Below, piece after piece: positions 1 through 13,600 of a stretch of DNA of 64,000 bases (its first letter is position 1; each line of letters begins with the position of its first letter). The DNA is from Euborellia annulipes (taxonomy: Eukaryota > Arthropoda > Insecta > Dermaptera > Anisolabididae). The notes below the pieces were generated by a model. The model ran no database searches. It was not told the origin of the DNA and saw only the letters and a program-made list of their open reading frames with translations. Made by a program: the position numbers and the translations under genes. The DNA lies in contig JAKCPI010016602.1 of assembly GCA_023213315.1 (NCBI GenBank), positions 1 to 64,000 of the forward strand, read 5' to 3'.

Positions 1-28
1 CATTTCTATCCTATCTCTCCTATGAAGT

Positions 29-134
29 CAGGGCCGGAACTACGAGATTTTTTAGTAGGGGGCAAAATTTTTTTTTTTTTTTCAAAAAAACATTCACACT
101 TTTTTCTCATTCACACTCACACTCACCGGCCCTG
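29..134. mobile_element. Short hAT-type MITE with 8-bp target duplication
   Basis: A 106-bp element begins CAGGGCCGG and ends CCGGCCCTG (perfect inverted ends). It is bracketed by the identical octamer TATGAAGT at 21-28 and 135-142. An 8-bp duplication with CAGGG-type ends is characteristic of hAT transposons. It has inserted into a copy of the hairpin-headed dispersed element, whose sequence resumes on the other side. No coding capacity. Confidence 0.75.
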
Positions 135-142
135 TATGAAGT

Positions 143-545
143 ACAAGGATAAAGTTCGCCTCAAACAATTTTGAGAGTAAAATGAGAATATACATTTTAA
201 AGACCATCTAAAAAATAATTGATTTTTGAATTTTAATCAAAATCGTTAGAGCAAATTTTGAGAAAATCCAAAAAAAAAACTAAAAAAAATTTCGGTGTTT
301 TTTTTAAAATTTTGGTCGGGGGTTTTTAAAAAAAAAAAATTTTTTTCTAGCTCTTTTCGTTCTTGAGATATTTTGTTTACAGACAGACACACACACACAC
401 ACACAGAAACAGACAGACCATGTTACGAAAACTACTTTTTTGGATTCAGGGGACCTCAATATCATTAAAATCTCGACCTCAAATTTTTGACATGAATCCA
501 ATACTTTCTCTATATATTAACATATATAGAGGTAAGAGAAAGTAA
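143..545 (+). mobile_element. 3' part of the hairpin-headed dispersed element
   Basis: Matches the full copy at 15559-16234 from the 'AAGTACAAGRRTAAAGT' segment through the (CA)n tract, the 'TTTTTGGATTCAGGGGACCTC' segment and the terminal GGTAAGAGAAAGTAAAA. The 5' hairpin end is not in the window. Class unknown; no open frame beyond chance. Confidence 0.6.
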
Positions 546-1502
546 AAATAGATAGCGTTTTTTTCTAATAAAAAAAAAATCCCTCTCAATAGAGATTTCG
601 TTTATTTTTGAAATAATATCCCCTTCTTCCTCTTTTCAGCTCGCCATTAAAATACACAGAGTGTTCTAAAAGATTTATTTATTTTTTAATTACAACCCCC
701 TTCTCCTTCTCTCGGAGAGATCATTTCGTAGCCATTAAATTGAAATGCAAACGTTCATTTTCGGAGAAGGCTGGGGGTTGCCTCGGAGTTTATTAATCGT
801 ACGTCATTGCTCAGAAATCATTAGCAGTCTCAATCAATATTTTCTCCCTCAATCAAGAGGTTGCTTAATTGCATACTTGATTGTAGGCAGAGTGAGGCGC
901 CCAACGTAAAATTTAAACGAGTACTCGAGCCAAGAAGCTGAGACTGTTTAATTTGCAGTAGCAGCAGCAGCGGCAACCTCTTAAAATCGAAGCCCGATCA
1001 AATTTCTTGATTGCGTTTTGTATTTCATAAATCATTATAATATTATGATACTTGAATTAAATCTTAATAATATGTTGTTGTTTTTTTAATTTGTATGTTG
1101 TGGTGCAAATTTCCCTAATGGGTCTTAAAATGAAGATTCATATAATAATATAATAAGTATAATAATAATGAACTAATTAATAATATATAAGGTCTTAAAA
1201 AAATTTTAATTATAAGAAGTGAGTTATTATTGATAAATTAATGGAGTCAGCAGGGGCAGATAAAATGAATACTCAACGCTTTATAGAAACGTTTCGGTTT
1301 TTTATTCAGGAACCATTCAAAAACGCAACCCTATTTAATTGACTAATAAAAAACATATAAGCCAGGGGAATATATAAGCCCCCCCCCCCCCCGAAATGTT
1401 TCAAATCTAAATACATACACGGGTATAGGGACAATATCTATATTTTTATGGCCAATTTCTATATTTTTGTCTGAAAAAAGGCGTTGCATAAATAAAAGTA
1501 AA

Positions 1503-2374
1503 AGAAAGATCTGGTGTGATTGTTGCACACAACTTTCGATTACCGAAGGTAAGAGAAAGTTGTGTTCTGTGCTTGTCACACCAGATTTTTTGTGTCGAGA
1601 TATAGTTAGTTTCCGTTGATACGTAGGTTTATTAAAATTTATAAATATGGGAAAATATTTGTATTTTATTACCATGGCAACCATTTTCTCCCATCTTTCC
1701 TATGAAGGGCAGAGGGGGGGGGGGGGGGGGGGTTTTAAGATTAAAGTGGTCTTCAAAAGATTTCAATGGCAAAATGATAATATATATTTCGAAGACCGTC
1801 TAAAAAAATAATTGATTTTTGAATTTTAAACAAAATCTTTGGAACGAATTTTGAGAAAATCGAAAAAAAAATTGAAAAATTACATCAGTCAAGTACTACT
1901 AGTACTCTTTGGTCAATTTTGTTCAAAAGCTTCGTGTCACGTCCCAGGGAGGGGTACCTTACGTAAATCTACAATTTCAACTTTCTCTTTTCTTTCTTGA
2001 GATATTTTGTTCACTCACACACACATTCAGGGGACATTAAAACGTGTACCGTGCAGAGAAAAGATATTGGACAAGCTGGCGTCCACCTGGCTTTTGAGCC
2101 CCACGCACAGGCAACCATTTACAAAAGCCTGTATATTGAGTTGTTGTTAAGAGAACTCTGCAGGGGACATGTCCATTTGGAAGCAACTAACTATACAGAC
2201 TGTTCTAAATGGTTGCCCATGCGTAAGGCTCAAAAGCCAGGCAGACGCGAGTTTGTCCAATATCTTTTCTCTGCACGGTATATAATATATTGATATATTA
2301 TATCAAAATCTCGACATCGAATTTTTGACATGAATCCAAAACTTTCTCTCTATATATAGGTAAGAGAAAGTAAA
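1503..2374 (+). mobile_element. Hairpin-headed dispersed element, full length with nested insert
   Basis: Starts with the self-complementary head (GATCTGGTGTGA ... TCACACCAGATT), continues through 'ACCATGGCAACCATTT', 'TTCGTGTCACGTCCCA' and a short CA repeat, and ends GGTAAGAGAAAGTAAAA. It is interrupted at 2046-2280 by an unrelated palindrome. A (G)n run of about 20 lies at 1713-1732. Confidence 0.65.
2046..2280. mobile_element. Palindromic MITE nested in the dispersed element
   Basis: About 60-bp arms starting GTACCGTGCAGAGAAAAG are repeated in reverse complement at the right end (CTTTTCTCTGCACGGTA), with a second pair of complementary segments (GGCTTTTGAGCC / GGCTCAAAAGCC) inside. It interrupts the host element between 'ACATTAAAACGTG' and 'AAAATCTCGACATCG'. 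Non-coding; an apparent 98-residue frame across it is an artefact. Confidence 0.65.
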
Positions 2375-2777
2375 AAGAGATATAATTTATTTTAATATAT
2401 ATTTTCTCGATTAAATTATTGAAAAAACTTTCCGGGGCGACGAAGTAATTCCTTCTAACTTAATTATTTTAGTGAAATATTTTGTCATACTTTGAATAAA
2501 AATAATTTCCACTCCCTTTTGTACATTCATATAATTAATAGTTGTTGTTCGTTCTCTACCTTCAAAAGCGCTGGTTGACATTAATTAGTAAACAATAAAC
2601 GCATGTGTGTCTTTGTCATAAGTCAAACTTATGTTATGTCGTTGCTGCTTGCTGCTACTCGCCTTGCATGCTTATATAATCTAATGGATGGATATATTAG
2701 TGTGAAAGTAAGTATACAAGATACATATTCGCACCATCATTAATTACCCGCTTTCGACTGCCAAGGGTGACAGCTTG

Positions 2778-2785
2778 TGACGTCA
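2778..2785. promoter_or_regulatory. CRE-like palindrome TGACGTCA
   Basis: A perfect cAMP-response-element octamer in a locally non-repetitive, less AT-rich stretch (about 2640-2840). It is upstream of the first recognisable prominin-like exon, but no promoter or transcript start can be shown, so a regulatory role is only a possibility. Confidence 0.25.
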
Positions 2786-3468
2786 CACAGATCCTCTAAT
2801 TAAACTAACTGATAACGATAAGCTCCTTGCTTCCATATTGATGATAATAATAATAATAATGATAATAATAAACTTTCAAGGTAATTAATATTTGGTTTGT
2901 AAAAAAAAGAAAATGTAAATAAATTTTATAAAATTTAGTTATAAAGTGCGCGTCTCGGGGTGCTAATTTTGGGAGATTCCAGCGGCCACTATTTTGAAGC
3001 TATTGGCCTCAAATTTTTTTCAAATTAAAGCTATTTAAAATATCAACAACTTATAAAAGCCCTTTTTTTGATTTTCGAAAAAATAATTTTTTTTTTTTAG
3101 ATTAATCGCATTAAATAAAAGATATTTTTAAAAAATCCGCTCTATATCTTAAAGATAATTAAATTAGTAATCATTGTGTTTAAAAATAATTAATATTATA
3201 CCCTTAATTAATTAGCTGGAATCTTTCAAATAAAATGGAATAAATCCCTTGTATTCCTATGGAAAAAACTAACGCCATCTCTTGCCGCCTAGAGTAACTC
3301 GGTACTGAATCGTCTTCTAACGGCTTTTCCAGACACCTTAAGTTTATATAACAGGAAAGTGTTTATCAACAAAACGATATTTTTAATATGATGATTGCGA
3401 AAGAAAATAAAAAAAATCTGGTGTGACTGGTCGCACAGCACACAACTTTCTCTTACCTTCAGTAAGTT

Positions 3469-3833
3469 ATAATGGATATAGATGGAGATATTAGCAAATT
3501 GGAATGCTCGAGGTTCAATAAAACTCCCAGATTAAGACGTTTCGGCCTGAAATTATTTGGCCGTCTTCAGTTATTAGAAATGATAAACATATTGCAAAGT
3601 TCACATGTGATTGAACCAGGATTTATCAATAATAAAATGAATTTGCTTCATACAAAATCATATGGTTCCTGCGTCCAAGATCAGGGATGAATGCATTCTT
3701 CTCTGATCACTTTGGAATATATGTGTATAATTTCCAATAACTGAAAATGGTGGCCAAATAACTTCAGGCTGAAACGGAATTTTAATGAACCTCAAGCATT
3801 CCAATTTGGCTGAAATCTCCATCCCTCCATTAT
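3469..3833. repeat. Foldback repeat with hammerhead-like motif
   Basis: The left end (ataatggatatagatggaga) is the imperfect reverse complement of the right end (tctccatccctccattat), and the inner arms also match (gcaaattggaatgctcgagg / cctcaagcattccaatttgg). Each arm carries a GAAAC-type motif; the left, minus-strand one is well preserved and the right one is decayed. A 72-residue frame in it is a by-product. Confidence 0.65.
3536..3570 (-). ncRNA. Hammerhead-ribozyme-like core
   Basis: Read on the minus strand: CTGAAGA, then C, GGCC, a 12-nt loop, GGCC, then GAAACGTC. This matches the hammerhead consensus CUGANGA - stem II - GAAA - NUH with stem II closed by GGCC/GGCC. Stem III would be the minimal palindrome ACGT, which in known short-stem hammerheads requires dimerisation. 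The extra base before stem II departs from textbook hammerheads but is shared by nearly all copies here. Confidence 0.55.
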
Positions 3834-4646
3834 AATCACATCATAGCTACAACTTCAAGCAATTTTTATTAGGAAATTCCAATGAAATGTAATATAGCTT
3901 TTTGACATCTCACTATCAGCTAAGCTATGATATATTTTCTTTTTATAACATACTAGACGCAAGCCCCGCCTTCGGCGGGGCTTACGCCTAGCAGGGGGCT
4001 GCGCCCCTGGACCCCCCTTGCTCGCCTTCATTGAAAATTGTGAATTTCTATAGAACATATACTTATATACATACCGGTAGCCTACATACAAAAATTTTCC
4101 CTTTTCATTTTTATATATAGAGATTATTTTAAAGGTTAATTATTCATGAACTTAAGATTTTTTGTGAATCATATCCTTTCCGGGACTCTCCCGGTACACA
4201 GACAAAAAATTTACGCCGATATTTTAGAATTCAAAATGTAAATAAATAAAAAATCGTAAACATGTGTAAATATTTATATTTTGTTACCATGGCAACTATT
4301 TCTCCTAATTTTTATTTTTTCTTATTTTAACAGTTAATTACTCATTAACTTATTGTTATTTGTGAAACGAAACCTGTCCGGGACTCTCACAAACATACAC
4401 AGAAAATTTCATCATAATTGGTTCTGTCGTTTAGGAGGAGTTCAGTCACATACACACGTACAGAAGAATTTTATATATAAAGATAAAGGGTTGAAGTTAT
4501 CAGAGTGGATTCATATTCTTTTTTTGGCTACAGCTCTCTCCCTTTATATTAATTAATAATTTTTAATTTAATTTATGATAAAAAGAAATTATTTTCAAAG
4601 CTCGGTAAAAAAGATCGTTGAAATATTTTTCTTTCCTCTCTTTCAG

Positions 4647-7600
4647 TTTCGTCTCTTGTACTGGTCACTGTTTGGTTTCTTCTCATTATTGGTCTCATTT
4701 GCGGATGTGGTCCTCATCGGCAGAAATCTGCTATTATTCTTTACATGTAAGCTATATAAGTGATGATGGTTGGTGAGATGCAGTAATGATTTTAAATTAA
4801 TTTTTAATTGTCTCTTTTGGTGGCAGAGGAAGCGGATGCGCCTGTTTGGCTTTGTCCTTTTCCTGGTTATTAGCATCTTTGATCTTTATGTTTGCTGGCC
4901 AGACTCAAGGGTCTATTTGTGGGCCTCTCTATCAATCCCCAGGATATCCTGGTTTGAGTCAACTTCTAGATCAGGGAAAAGGACCGGGAGGTTCTAGATT
5001 CCTCCCCGGACTTCTTTATGAAAACGCCACGATGGATGTTTCTGTCGCTACTTTATTGACGTAAGTGAAAGTTGTTTAATTTAAGCTCTTTATTTATTTA
5101 TACAATTCGTTTTTTTAGGGATTGTGCTTCTGGGAAAGCTGCTGTGCCAGCTTTTCATCTCGAGTCACTGTATAATCCAGTAGAATGGAGTATTTCGGCA
5201 ACAGCATCCTGGTCTGAATATCTTCTTGCATTGCGATTCAACGCATCTAGAATCAAAAGTCACTTGAGTCCTTGTGTCTTGCGAGAACTCCAAGGGGTAA
5301 TCGATGATGCCCTTGCAGTTAATATCACTCAACTTAGACTACAAGTAGGTCATGGACTATTTATTGAAGCATAGAATCATAGATTTAGTTGCATTTTATT
5401 TTCTGTTTCCCGTACTCTCTTTAAAAGCTTCGAGAGAAGAAAAATAGTACAATTTTTAATTTTTTGTATTCTAAACATTGCAAAAAGAATATCTACACTT
5501 TTTTGTAGATTGAAATTTGAGGCATACATAATAAATATTGATAGGTTTTGGTATTTTGTATTTTTTGTTTTTGTTTTTATAACTTCACTTCTAATCTATC
5601 AACAAAAAGACCACAAAATGACACTAAATAAAAAAGTTATTTTACTGCCTTTTCTTTTCTATGGCCATTTAGGATGTCCTCTCTCGCCTCTTGGACCCAG
5701 AAAGATAAAATTACTTTATAAAAACCTTTTCCCTTTAGTTGGTAATAAAATTTTATAGGATTTTTGAAATGTTCTGTCAATTATAGGGTATTAAATTTTT
5801 CAAAATGGAAAAAATTTTATTTATACCACTATCAGCTGTCTATTCATGTCATCTCCACATTTAGTTTGATTTTTATAGTGATTCTGAAACCAATTATTGA
5901 AAAAATGACCGATTAGTGGATTTATTTTATTTTTATTTTTTTAGATCTCGCCCCCGTCACAACCGTTGGGAGGTCTCATCAGGCAATTGGAGACACGATT
6001 ATTACAGTTGGCTGATCGAGATGCTCAACAAAAATTAAAGACTCTGGTGGATAAGGCGCGTGCTCTCGATCAATCTTTCGCCAAGTCACTCACTCAAGAC
6101 AGGGTATCAAATATTATTTTTGTCTCTTTGTATTTTAATAAATCAAAAAAAAAAAAAAAAAAAAAAAAATGAGCATTCATTACATTAAAAAAATATTTAT
6201 CTACCTAATAAACGAATTTGTCGTAGCTAACCATTGTGCTTAATAGATAACTATGATGTTGTTCCAATCGACACGTGTGGCGCCACCAATCAATAGCGCC
6301 TTATAGTTAGGCAAAATCTTTGCAAACTATATTATTTAGATGCCTATATATAAGGCGAGCCAATGAAAATATTGTCTTCTGTTGGAATATAAATATTTAC
6401 AGAAACTAGAGTAGTTTCGAGGACGTTTTTCGTCTTCATCAGTCTGATACAATTTTTGACATGAAAAAGTTTGTTATAGATCTCTATTTATATTTATATC
6501 AAAAATGAATATTTTTTCATAATTCACACCTTAGATAATATAGATCTAATAATAAACCTTTTCAAAGTATTGCTTCAGACTGATGAACAGAAAAAACGTC
6601 CTTGAAACTAGTTTCATTAAATAAATTAATAAAATTTATATTCCAACAGAAGATAATCTTTTCATTGTTTTTAAAGTGCAATTTGTCCTTGGTGTAGCGT
6701 GCTGACCTTCTATACCAAAGGTCGCGGGATCGGGTTCTAGGTACTCCGATGATATATAAAAAAAAAAAAAACTAGAGCAAAGGTTAAATTTAAAAAAATA
6801 AGCCAATGTAAATGACATTTTTTTTTTTAGATAAATCGATTTTTATTGACTTCCAAGATCCTGTAGTGTACCATATCTTTGTAGACTCTCTTGAACAATT
6901 AATTTGAAATTAGCCCTTGGGCTTGGCGTAGTTGGTAGCGCTCCTGCCTTGTATACCAAGGGTCGAGGGTTCGGATCCCAGCCAGTCCGATGATTTTATT
7001 TAAGCCATTTGGATACCAAATGGCTTAAATAAAAATGACTGGACCCCCAAATAGATGTTATCATATATAACGGTTATCGTAAAGTCTTAATGTGGCCTGG
7101 GTTGGCGGAAAGACTGTGTGAATGTGTGTGTGAGTGTGAGTGTGAATGGGAAAAAAGTGTGACTGTTTTTTTTTTTATCAAAAAAAAAAAATTTGAAATT
7201 AGAGATATAATCTAACGCCTAAGTTATATAGATTTGAAACCCTGGGATCAGGTGCTTTAAAATCAAGTCTTTCCAAGATGTTTACCATTTACCACCCCAT
7301 TAAAAAAATTACGCTTCTATATTATTGACTAAGGTACCGAAGATGATTCCATAACAAAGGGATCGAAATATTTACAAGAAAACGGACAAAACGTAAATTA
7401 TTTGTTCCTGACCGTCAGTTCTTATGAAATTTAAACTATATTTATAGCGAATTAGCGTATAGCCTTTTCCAAAATACGATATAGAAAATTTGAAATAATC
7501 ATCAGGTGTGGCTAAGGAATTTGCGTAAATTTTTATTTATCTAAAAAGGGAGTCAAAAGAAAAAGGATGGTCTATCAAAACCAATATATTTCATAGAAAA

Positions 7601-10600
7601 TAAAAATCAAATTATCCGGGCATCGTTTTGCTGCTTTAAAATAAACATTTAGACTTTCGTTTTAATTTATAATAATTATTGATGATGTTAATTTATGAAA
7701 ATTTAATTAATCTATATATATTTATTTATACTACTACTAATATGAAATCATGTTGACAAATAGCAGCATTCAATAAATTCTAATTTGAAGATTGTTTCCA
7801 CACTTGCCAACAACCATATGCTAATGATGTCAAACTTTGGTGTGAATATATCTGATTAGTTATGCATTGAGTTCATTCCGCCATTCTTATTGAAATGTTA
7901 TTGTTATATTAATCTGGTATTAATGCGAGCAAGCGCCCTTCCCCCACTCACTCACCCCCTAGCCCTTGTTCAAGTTGAGTGATTCAGATAGATGGATAAG
8001 CCCCTTTTCATGAAAAGAGGGCATCGTACCGAGAAATCCCTACAATTAGCGGATTATATTTTTTATAACTGTAGGGATCAAACTAATTCTCAAAAAGCCT
8101 TATTTTTGTACTAACAAATTGAATTTTTATATCCTTGGCTATATCTGTGTAATAGGAGATTTATAACAATTAACAAAATAAGATTTATTGTTTTTCAATA
8201 ATAGAATAAAAGTTAAATTGATTAAAAAATTTTTCTAATAAATCGTTTTAAAAGTCAAATTCAATAGTCAATTTTTTTTTTTTTTATTAAAGGTCTTTTT
8301 CAGTATGTGAGTCCCTATTTAAAATATCAAAATATTATACGTGTTCTCTCATTAAGACATTGTGGATAATAGAAAATCTTCATGAAAGGAATATCTGGAG
8401 AATAATGCACAGCCTTTCACATCATTTTATTTAGCAGCATGGTCATCTTCAGTACGAAAATATGATTTGAGGGTATCCAAATGGCTTAAATAAAATCATC
8501 GGACTGTCTGGGAACAGAAACCGCGACGCTTGGTATAGAAGACCAGCACGCTAGTCACTACACCAAGCCCGAGAGTTATTTTACTCAATTTTGTTAAGGA
8601 CCCTACAACAAATCATATTTTTGTAAAATTTTCAGGCCTGACTGTTAGCGAATACATTAATCTCCAAATACTCCTTGTCTATTTCCCAAAGTAAAATTAA
8701 AATAATATCAAGCCACTCAAATTTCGAGAATATGTAGAGATTTCTCTTAAAGTTCCAAGAGTCAGGGAAAAATTTCCGTTATTTAAGTTAATTATATTAA
8801 CTACCATATAGGGATGGAGTTTAAATGCCCTCAGTTGCCAAAAGGGTTTTAAAAAAATAAAATCGAAAAGTTTCCAAGCCTAAACGATAAATTTTTTTTT
8901 AAGAATTAGGTCTAAAGTAGGAACCGACCGAATATTCGGTTTCGGTTACGGTTTCGGCAGTTTCGGCCAAAAATCATGGTTTCGGCCGAGTTTCGGTTTC
9001 GGCCAAAAAGTGGCCGAACCTTCGGCCGGCCGAAACCAGAGTCTGAAAAAATGGGATGAGACTCGCACGCAAAAAAAAATAAAAAAAGGTCAAATAATTT
9101 GCACTTGAGAGAGAAAAAAATTTTAGTCTTCCTAAAAAAAAGGTAAAATGATTTTCACGGGAGGGAAAAAAATTCAAAAAAAAAAAGGTAAAATGAAAAA
9201 AAATTTTATAGGAAATACAAGTTTCGGTTTCGGTTACGGTTTCGGCCGAAACTAAGGTTGAGCGAATATTCGGTTTCGGTTTCGGTTTGGCTAAAATTTG
9301 TGGACCCTAGTCTAAAGTAGTTTAAATAAATATGAAGGTATGTAAAATTTAGTATTTGTCAAAAAAACATTCTCAGTTACACCCTCTTCAGAGAATAATA
9401 CACTAATTTTCAAATAAAGGTCTTTTTAGCATCTGATGCGTTTGAGTACTAAACCCTATTTTTATAAAATAATTTATAGTCATTGTAATTTAGAAATATT
9501 TCATCGCTCGGAAAGTGAATCGAATCTCAGAACTCTAACAGAGGTCTCTACAGTTAATTTTAAAAAAGTAAAGAGTAAATTCTTACTTTAGAACATTCTC
9601 CAGATGGACTTCTCCTTGAAATCAGGGTAGGAGTAAAGGAGTAAATGCTGGATTTGAACACTGCACTAATAAACACCTGAAACAATAGAGAAAGAAAAAA
9701 TCTTGTGTGAATAGCACAGAACACTGCTTGAGGTTTTGTTTACATTCATAGAATACATAAATCAAAAGAAAACAAATATTTTTTCATACATTTCCTATGG
9801 GAGAAATCGTAACTTCAGGAATTGATAACTCAAAAATCTGGTGTGACTGGTCTCACAGCACACAACTTTCTCTTACCTTCGGTAATTAATTTTAATTTTT
9901 AATAATTTTTATAAATTATGCCAATTATTAAGTTGCTAACTTCACAAAACTTTTCTTATACCTCAGTTAGCTAATTATAAGAAAAAACTGATTGTTTTTC
10001 AACTCGAAGGTTAAGAGTGTTCTTATTTACTACATAGATCTTATATGTTTGCTAGTTGGCTAGAAGTGAAGCAACCGGCCTTTAGTCGCCAGCTTCTTGA
10101 TTATGAATGACTGACTAATAGATCACATTAAATGAAGTTTCTATTTTTATTTGAAAATAGTAATGTAGCTTTTGTAGATAATTTAACAAATCTAATAATG
10201 ATTTGAAGGAGCCAATGAGAAGATTAAAATATTAATGTTTACCTAACGAGGCCGTTAGAGAGGGGGATTGATGAAATTGATCCCATAAGCCGCCTAGGCT
10301 CTTTGTATGACTTGAGCTTTAGCTTTATGGGACAAATTCCATGGTGACTAACAAGACAACCCTCTACTATATGCTTTCGGAATATTGTTTTAATAATACT
10401 TGCATTAATGAGAAGACATTTCTGTTAAAATATAGGACGGGCTATAATTAATTCCTGACTTTACGATCCAACTAAACATATATTTTAAATTCTTTTTTCT
10501 ACTTTAAATGTAATATCCGATTTGCAAAATATTGAAGTTTAGTTAAAATAAATGGAACAATACTTTCTCTTTCTATATATTTCATATAGGCTATAGGGTA

Positions 10601-13600
10601 AGAGATATATATATATAAAAGTGGCTGCTTTTTGAAATTAAAACATGAAAAAATTCTCGAATTTTTTGACGATTACTATAATTTCTTTCGATAACAAGAG
10701 GGAGAAGAGGACATGATTTTTTTTTTAAATTAATAGCTGTAATTATTTTTTACTATTCTCATCCAAAGAAGCTACCCTTCTGTCCTATCGCATTTTCTTA
10801 TTTATTTTTTTTTATATGAATATTTTTTTCTTAATTATAATTAAGTATTTTAAAGGAGAGGAAATTTAGAGAACTATAAAAAATTGACGTCGATCTTCAT
10901 CAATTGGTTCAAACAGGGATGGGCAGAATTGTAATAATTTTGGATTTACTTTCTCCTAAACTCAATCTGATTCTGGATTTGTTTCTTAAATTGAAATCCA
11001 AATTCTCTCTACGGTTCAAGGATTGGGACTAAATCCTTTACTAAAGAGATTTATTTACTCGATTTAAAATCGTTTAAAAAAAAAATTATTTAATTTTTAT
11101 TGATGAGAAGATGTTCCAAAAAAAGAACAGCCGAATAAAATCAATTTGATAAAAGTTGGATCTAATAAAAAGGATTTAAAATCCGATTCAGAATTTGGAT
11201 TTAAATCCAAATTTTGAAAATGAGATCGTATTGGAGATTGTGATTTTTTCACTTGTCGGTTTTAGGTGATAGGATAAAAATTCAGCCAGTAGTTTCTATC
11301 GATAAGAATAGTAATAACAGACCCTTTCCCCTCCCCCAAATTTTGAACCTTTTATTGAAAGAAACTATAATCCTGACTCAACATAAGAATGGAAAGTTTT
11401 ATCTATTGATATTTTGGTTTTAGCAAATCTATTATATTATTTTTTTAAATTTATTTTCAGGACGAGCTGTTGTTCCGACTTGCGGCTCTAGATGTTCATC
11501 TAGCACCCCTTCGAGAAAGGGCCAACCAATCTCTCACGCAATGGGAGGCTCTTCAATTCTATTTGGACCAACAAGCGGACAGCATCGCTGCACAAGTAAA
11601 TTTATCTTTCGTATCATAAGGAAATATTCCCACTTATATTGCCTCTTAAATTTCCTTAATATCTAATATGAACTTCTTCTATTCAAGATTAAAGGCCTTC
11701 ACAGGGGTATTCAGAAACATCTGGGAATTATTGATATTAAGAAAAAAATGATTTAAAGAAACTTAAAAATGATCGGAGGGGACGTTATTATTAAAATTTG
11801 ATGGTTAATTTATTTTACAAACAATTTTATTATATAAAAATCATATCCATTTGTAAATTAATTTAAAAATAATTTTTTTTTTATAATTTATAATCATCTT
11901 TTATTACACGTTAGGGAATTTTCAATATCAGATTTATATTGTGAAAACCCATAATGTGGAATATTTAAATTTTTATTTATCGTTTTTAAGTCCCGAGAAA
12001 TGAATTTTATACTATATACCGGAAGGTATATATTGATATATTTGACATGGTAATTGAAGAGATTCTCAAAAAAAATTCGGGGAATGACTTCCCCGAGACT
12101 TTCTCGTATATTTTTTGGAATTACGTCTGGGTGTGTGAATTTATTTATATTTACATGTTTTTTAATGACACCTGTATGATTTTGTTTTGATTTTTCTTTC
12201 CAAAATTAACGAAAAATGTCGTTTTTTTCTGTGATTATTTCAAAAACTATTCAGTTTTCGGGAAAATATCAAAAAATAAAAACTTTTTAAAATTGACTAT
12301 TTTATCATAATATAACAAAGAAATTGAAAATTTCGAAATTTCTGAAAAAACTTATTAAGTAAAGTACCACTTTACAGTTACGTATTTATTAAAAGTTGAT
12401 AGAATTCTACAATTTTAGTGTAAGGAGCATATACCAAATTTCATCCATCTAGCTGCTTTGGTTTTTAAGCAATCGTGTTCACACACACACACATACACAG
12501 ACATAATGCCCAAAATGATATTTTTGGACTCAGGGAGGTCTAAAACGTGGAGAAACATCAAAATCTCGAAGTCGAATTTTTTGACGATTACAATACTTTC
12601 TCTTTATATTCTATACGAGAAAGTAAAAAACTAAAAGAGATATTTTGAAAAACATACAAAAGAGGATATTAAAAACTAAAACGCATTTTTAAAATTAATA
12701 GAATTAAATTGGAATAGCTACTTTTGAGACAACACTTGTTACAGTCAAGAGTTTTTGTTGTCTAAATTCAAAGCCCAAGTCTTTATGGTGGTGGTTAATA
12801 GTGCCAGCAGATTTATATTTTAAAATCACATTAGCGACCACTTTAAAATACTCCCTCACGAGCTATAAAAACTAAAAAAAAAAAAAATAAGTATTAGGGG
12901 AAGCGAAATAAAAGAGGGGTGAAATAAAGGAAGCCGAAATAGAGAAAATTGCCCACGTTCCGGTCAACGATATTTTTTTATCTTGCGTATGTTATTGGCT
13001 GGGGGTATTTACAGTTTCATTAGGGTCATTAAATGGTAACGGCCTGAAAACGGCTAAGCACCCCGGGGCAAAAAGACAGATAAGAAAGAAGAAAGTCGTC
13101 GTTTACTATGTATTTGTCGAGAGATAAAAGACCTACACTCAGAGGCGGGGCATTTGCCCCCCCCCCCCACCCTGAAGGGCTCTGATTTTTCTTAAATTTT
13201 ATATTATTTTTAATAAAATATTTCAAAATATATTTAATAATAATGATAATAATATTAATAATTTATTTCATCTCAAAAATATACTGTACATTACGGATAC
13301 TTGTCCAGTATCCAGTTTCCCCACGGCCCTCTTCACATTTATGGGTAGTTAAATTGTAAAAGATTAATAAATTAATTAAATTAAATATCTTTTGGCCAAA
13401 TTTTAGATACCCATTTGTACGTAAATTTTAAGAAAAAAAAGTTTTCTCCCCCCCCCCCCCCGCCCCCAAGTAAAAGTTAAAATGAAGCTACTGCCTACAC
13501 TAACTTTGAAATCAGAATAATTTTATTCAAATTTTTGTTAAGGGTAATATCAATATAAAGTAGCCTACAATTTCTCACCTATATATCAATAGTATGTTTA

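Larger units (their letters stand above)
1..4646. other. Upstream region of the prominin-like gene, mostly repeats
   Basis: No exon could be supported here although the prominin-like gene must have 5' exons. The stretch holds copies of the hairpin-headed dispersed element (143-545, 1503-2374, 3410-3471), a small hAT-type MITE (29-134), a nested palindrome (2046-2280) and a hammerhead-bearing foldback (3469-3833). Near 3950-4030 there is a GC-rich hairpin (gccccgcc-ttc-ggcggggc) inside otherwise AT-rich DNA, which looks like the end of another repeat. The pieces at about 600-1000 and 2400-2900 look non-repetitive and could be regulatory or untranslated; an imperfect (CAG)n run lies at about 957-972. 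Confidence 0.5.
6104..11460. other. 5.4-kb intron of the prominin-like gene
   Basis: No exon seen. It contains a hammerhead foldback (6363-6667), tRNA-derived SINE copies (6676-6760, 6915-7190, 8463-8580), a decayed hammerhead-like motif (about 7328-7375), a TTTCGG-rich block (8930-9300) and a half-hairpin of the dispersed element (9833-9884). Otherwise AT-rich sequence without recognisable content. Confidence 0.6.

Noticed and set aside
1713..1732. Poly-G and poly-C runs as biological signals
   Set aside because: Many such runs occur inside repeats and their lengths are prone to sequencing or assembly error, so they are only noted within the elements that contain them.
2026..2293. 98-residue plus-strand frame
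   Set aside because: Lies across the nested palindrome and the (CA)n tract.
6915..6990. Functional tRNA gene
   Set aside because: Box A and B are present but no cloverleaf with acceptor stem could be drawn, and several diverged copies with a SINE tail exist.
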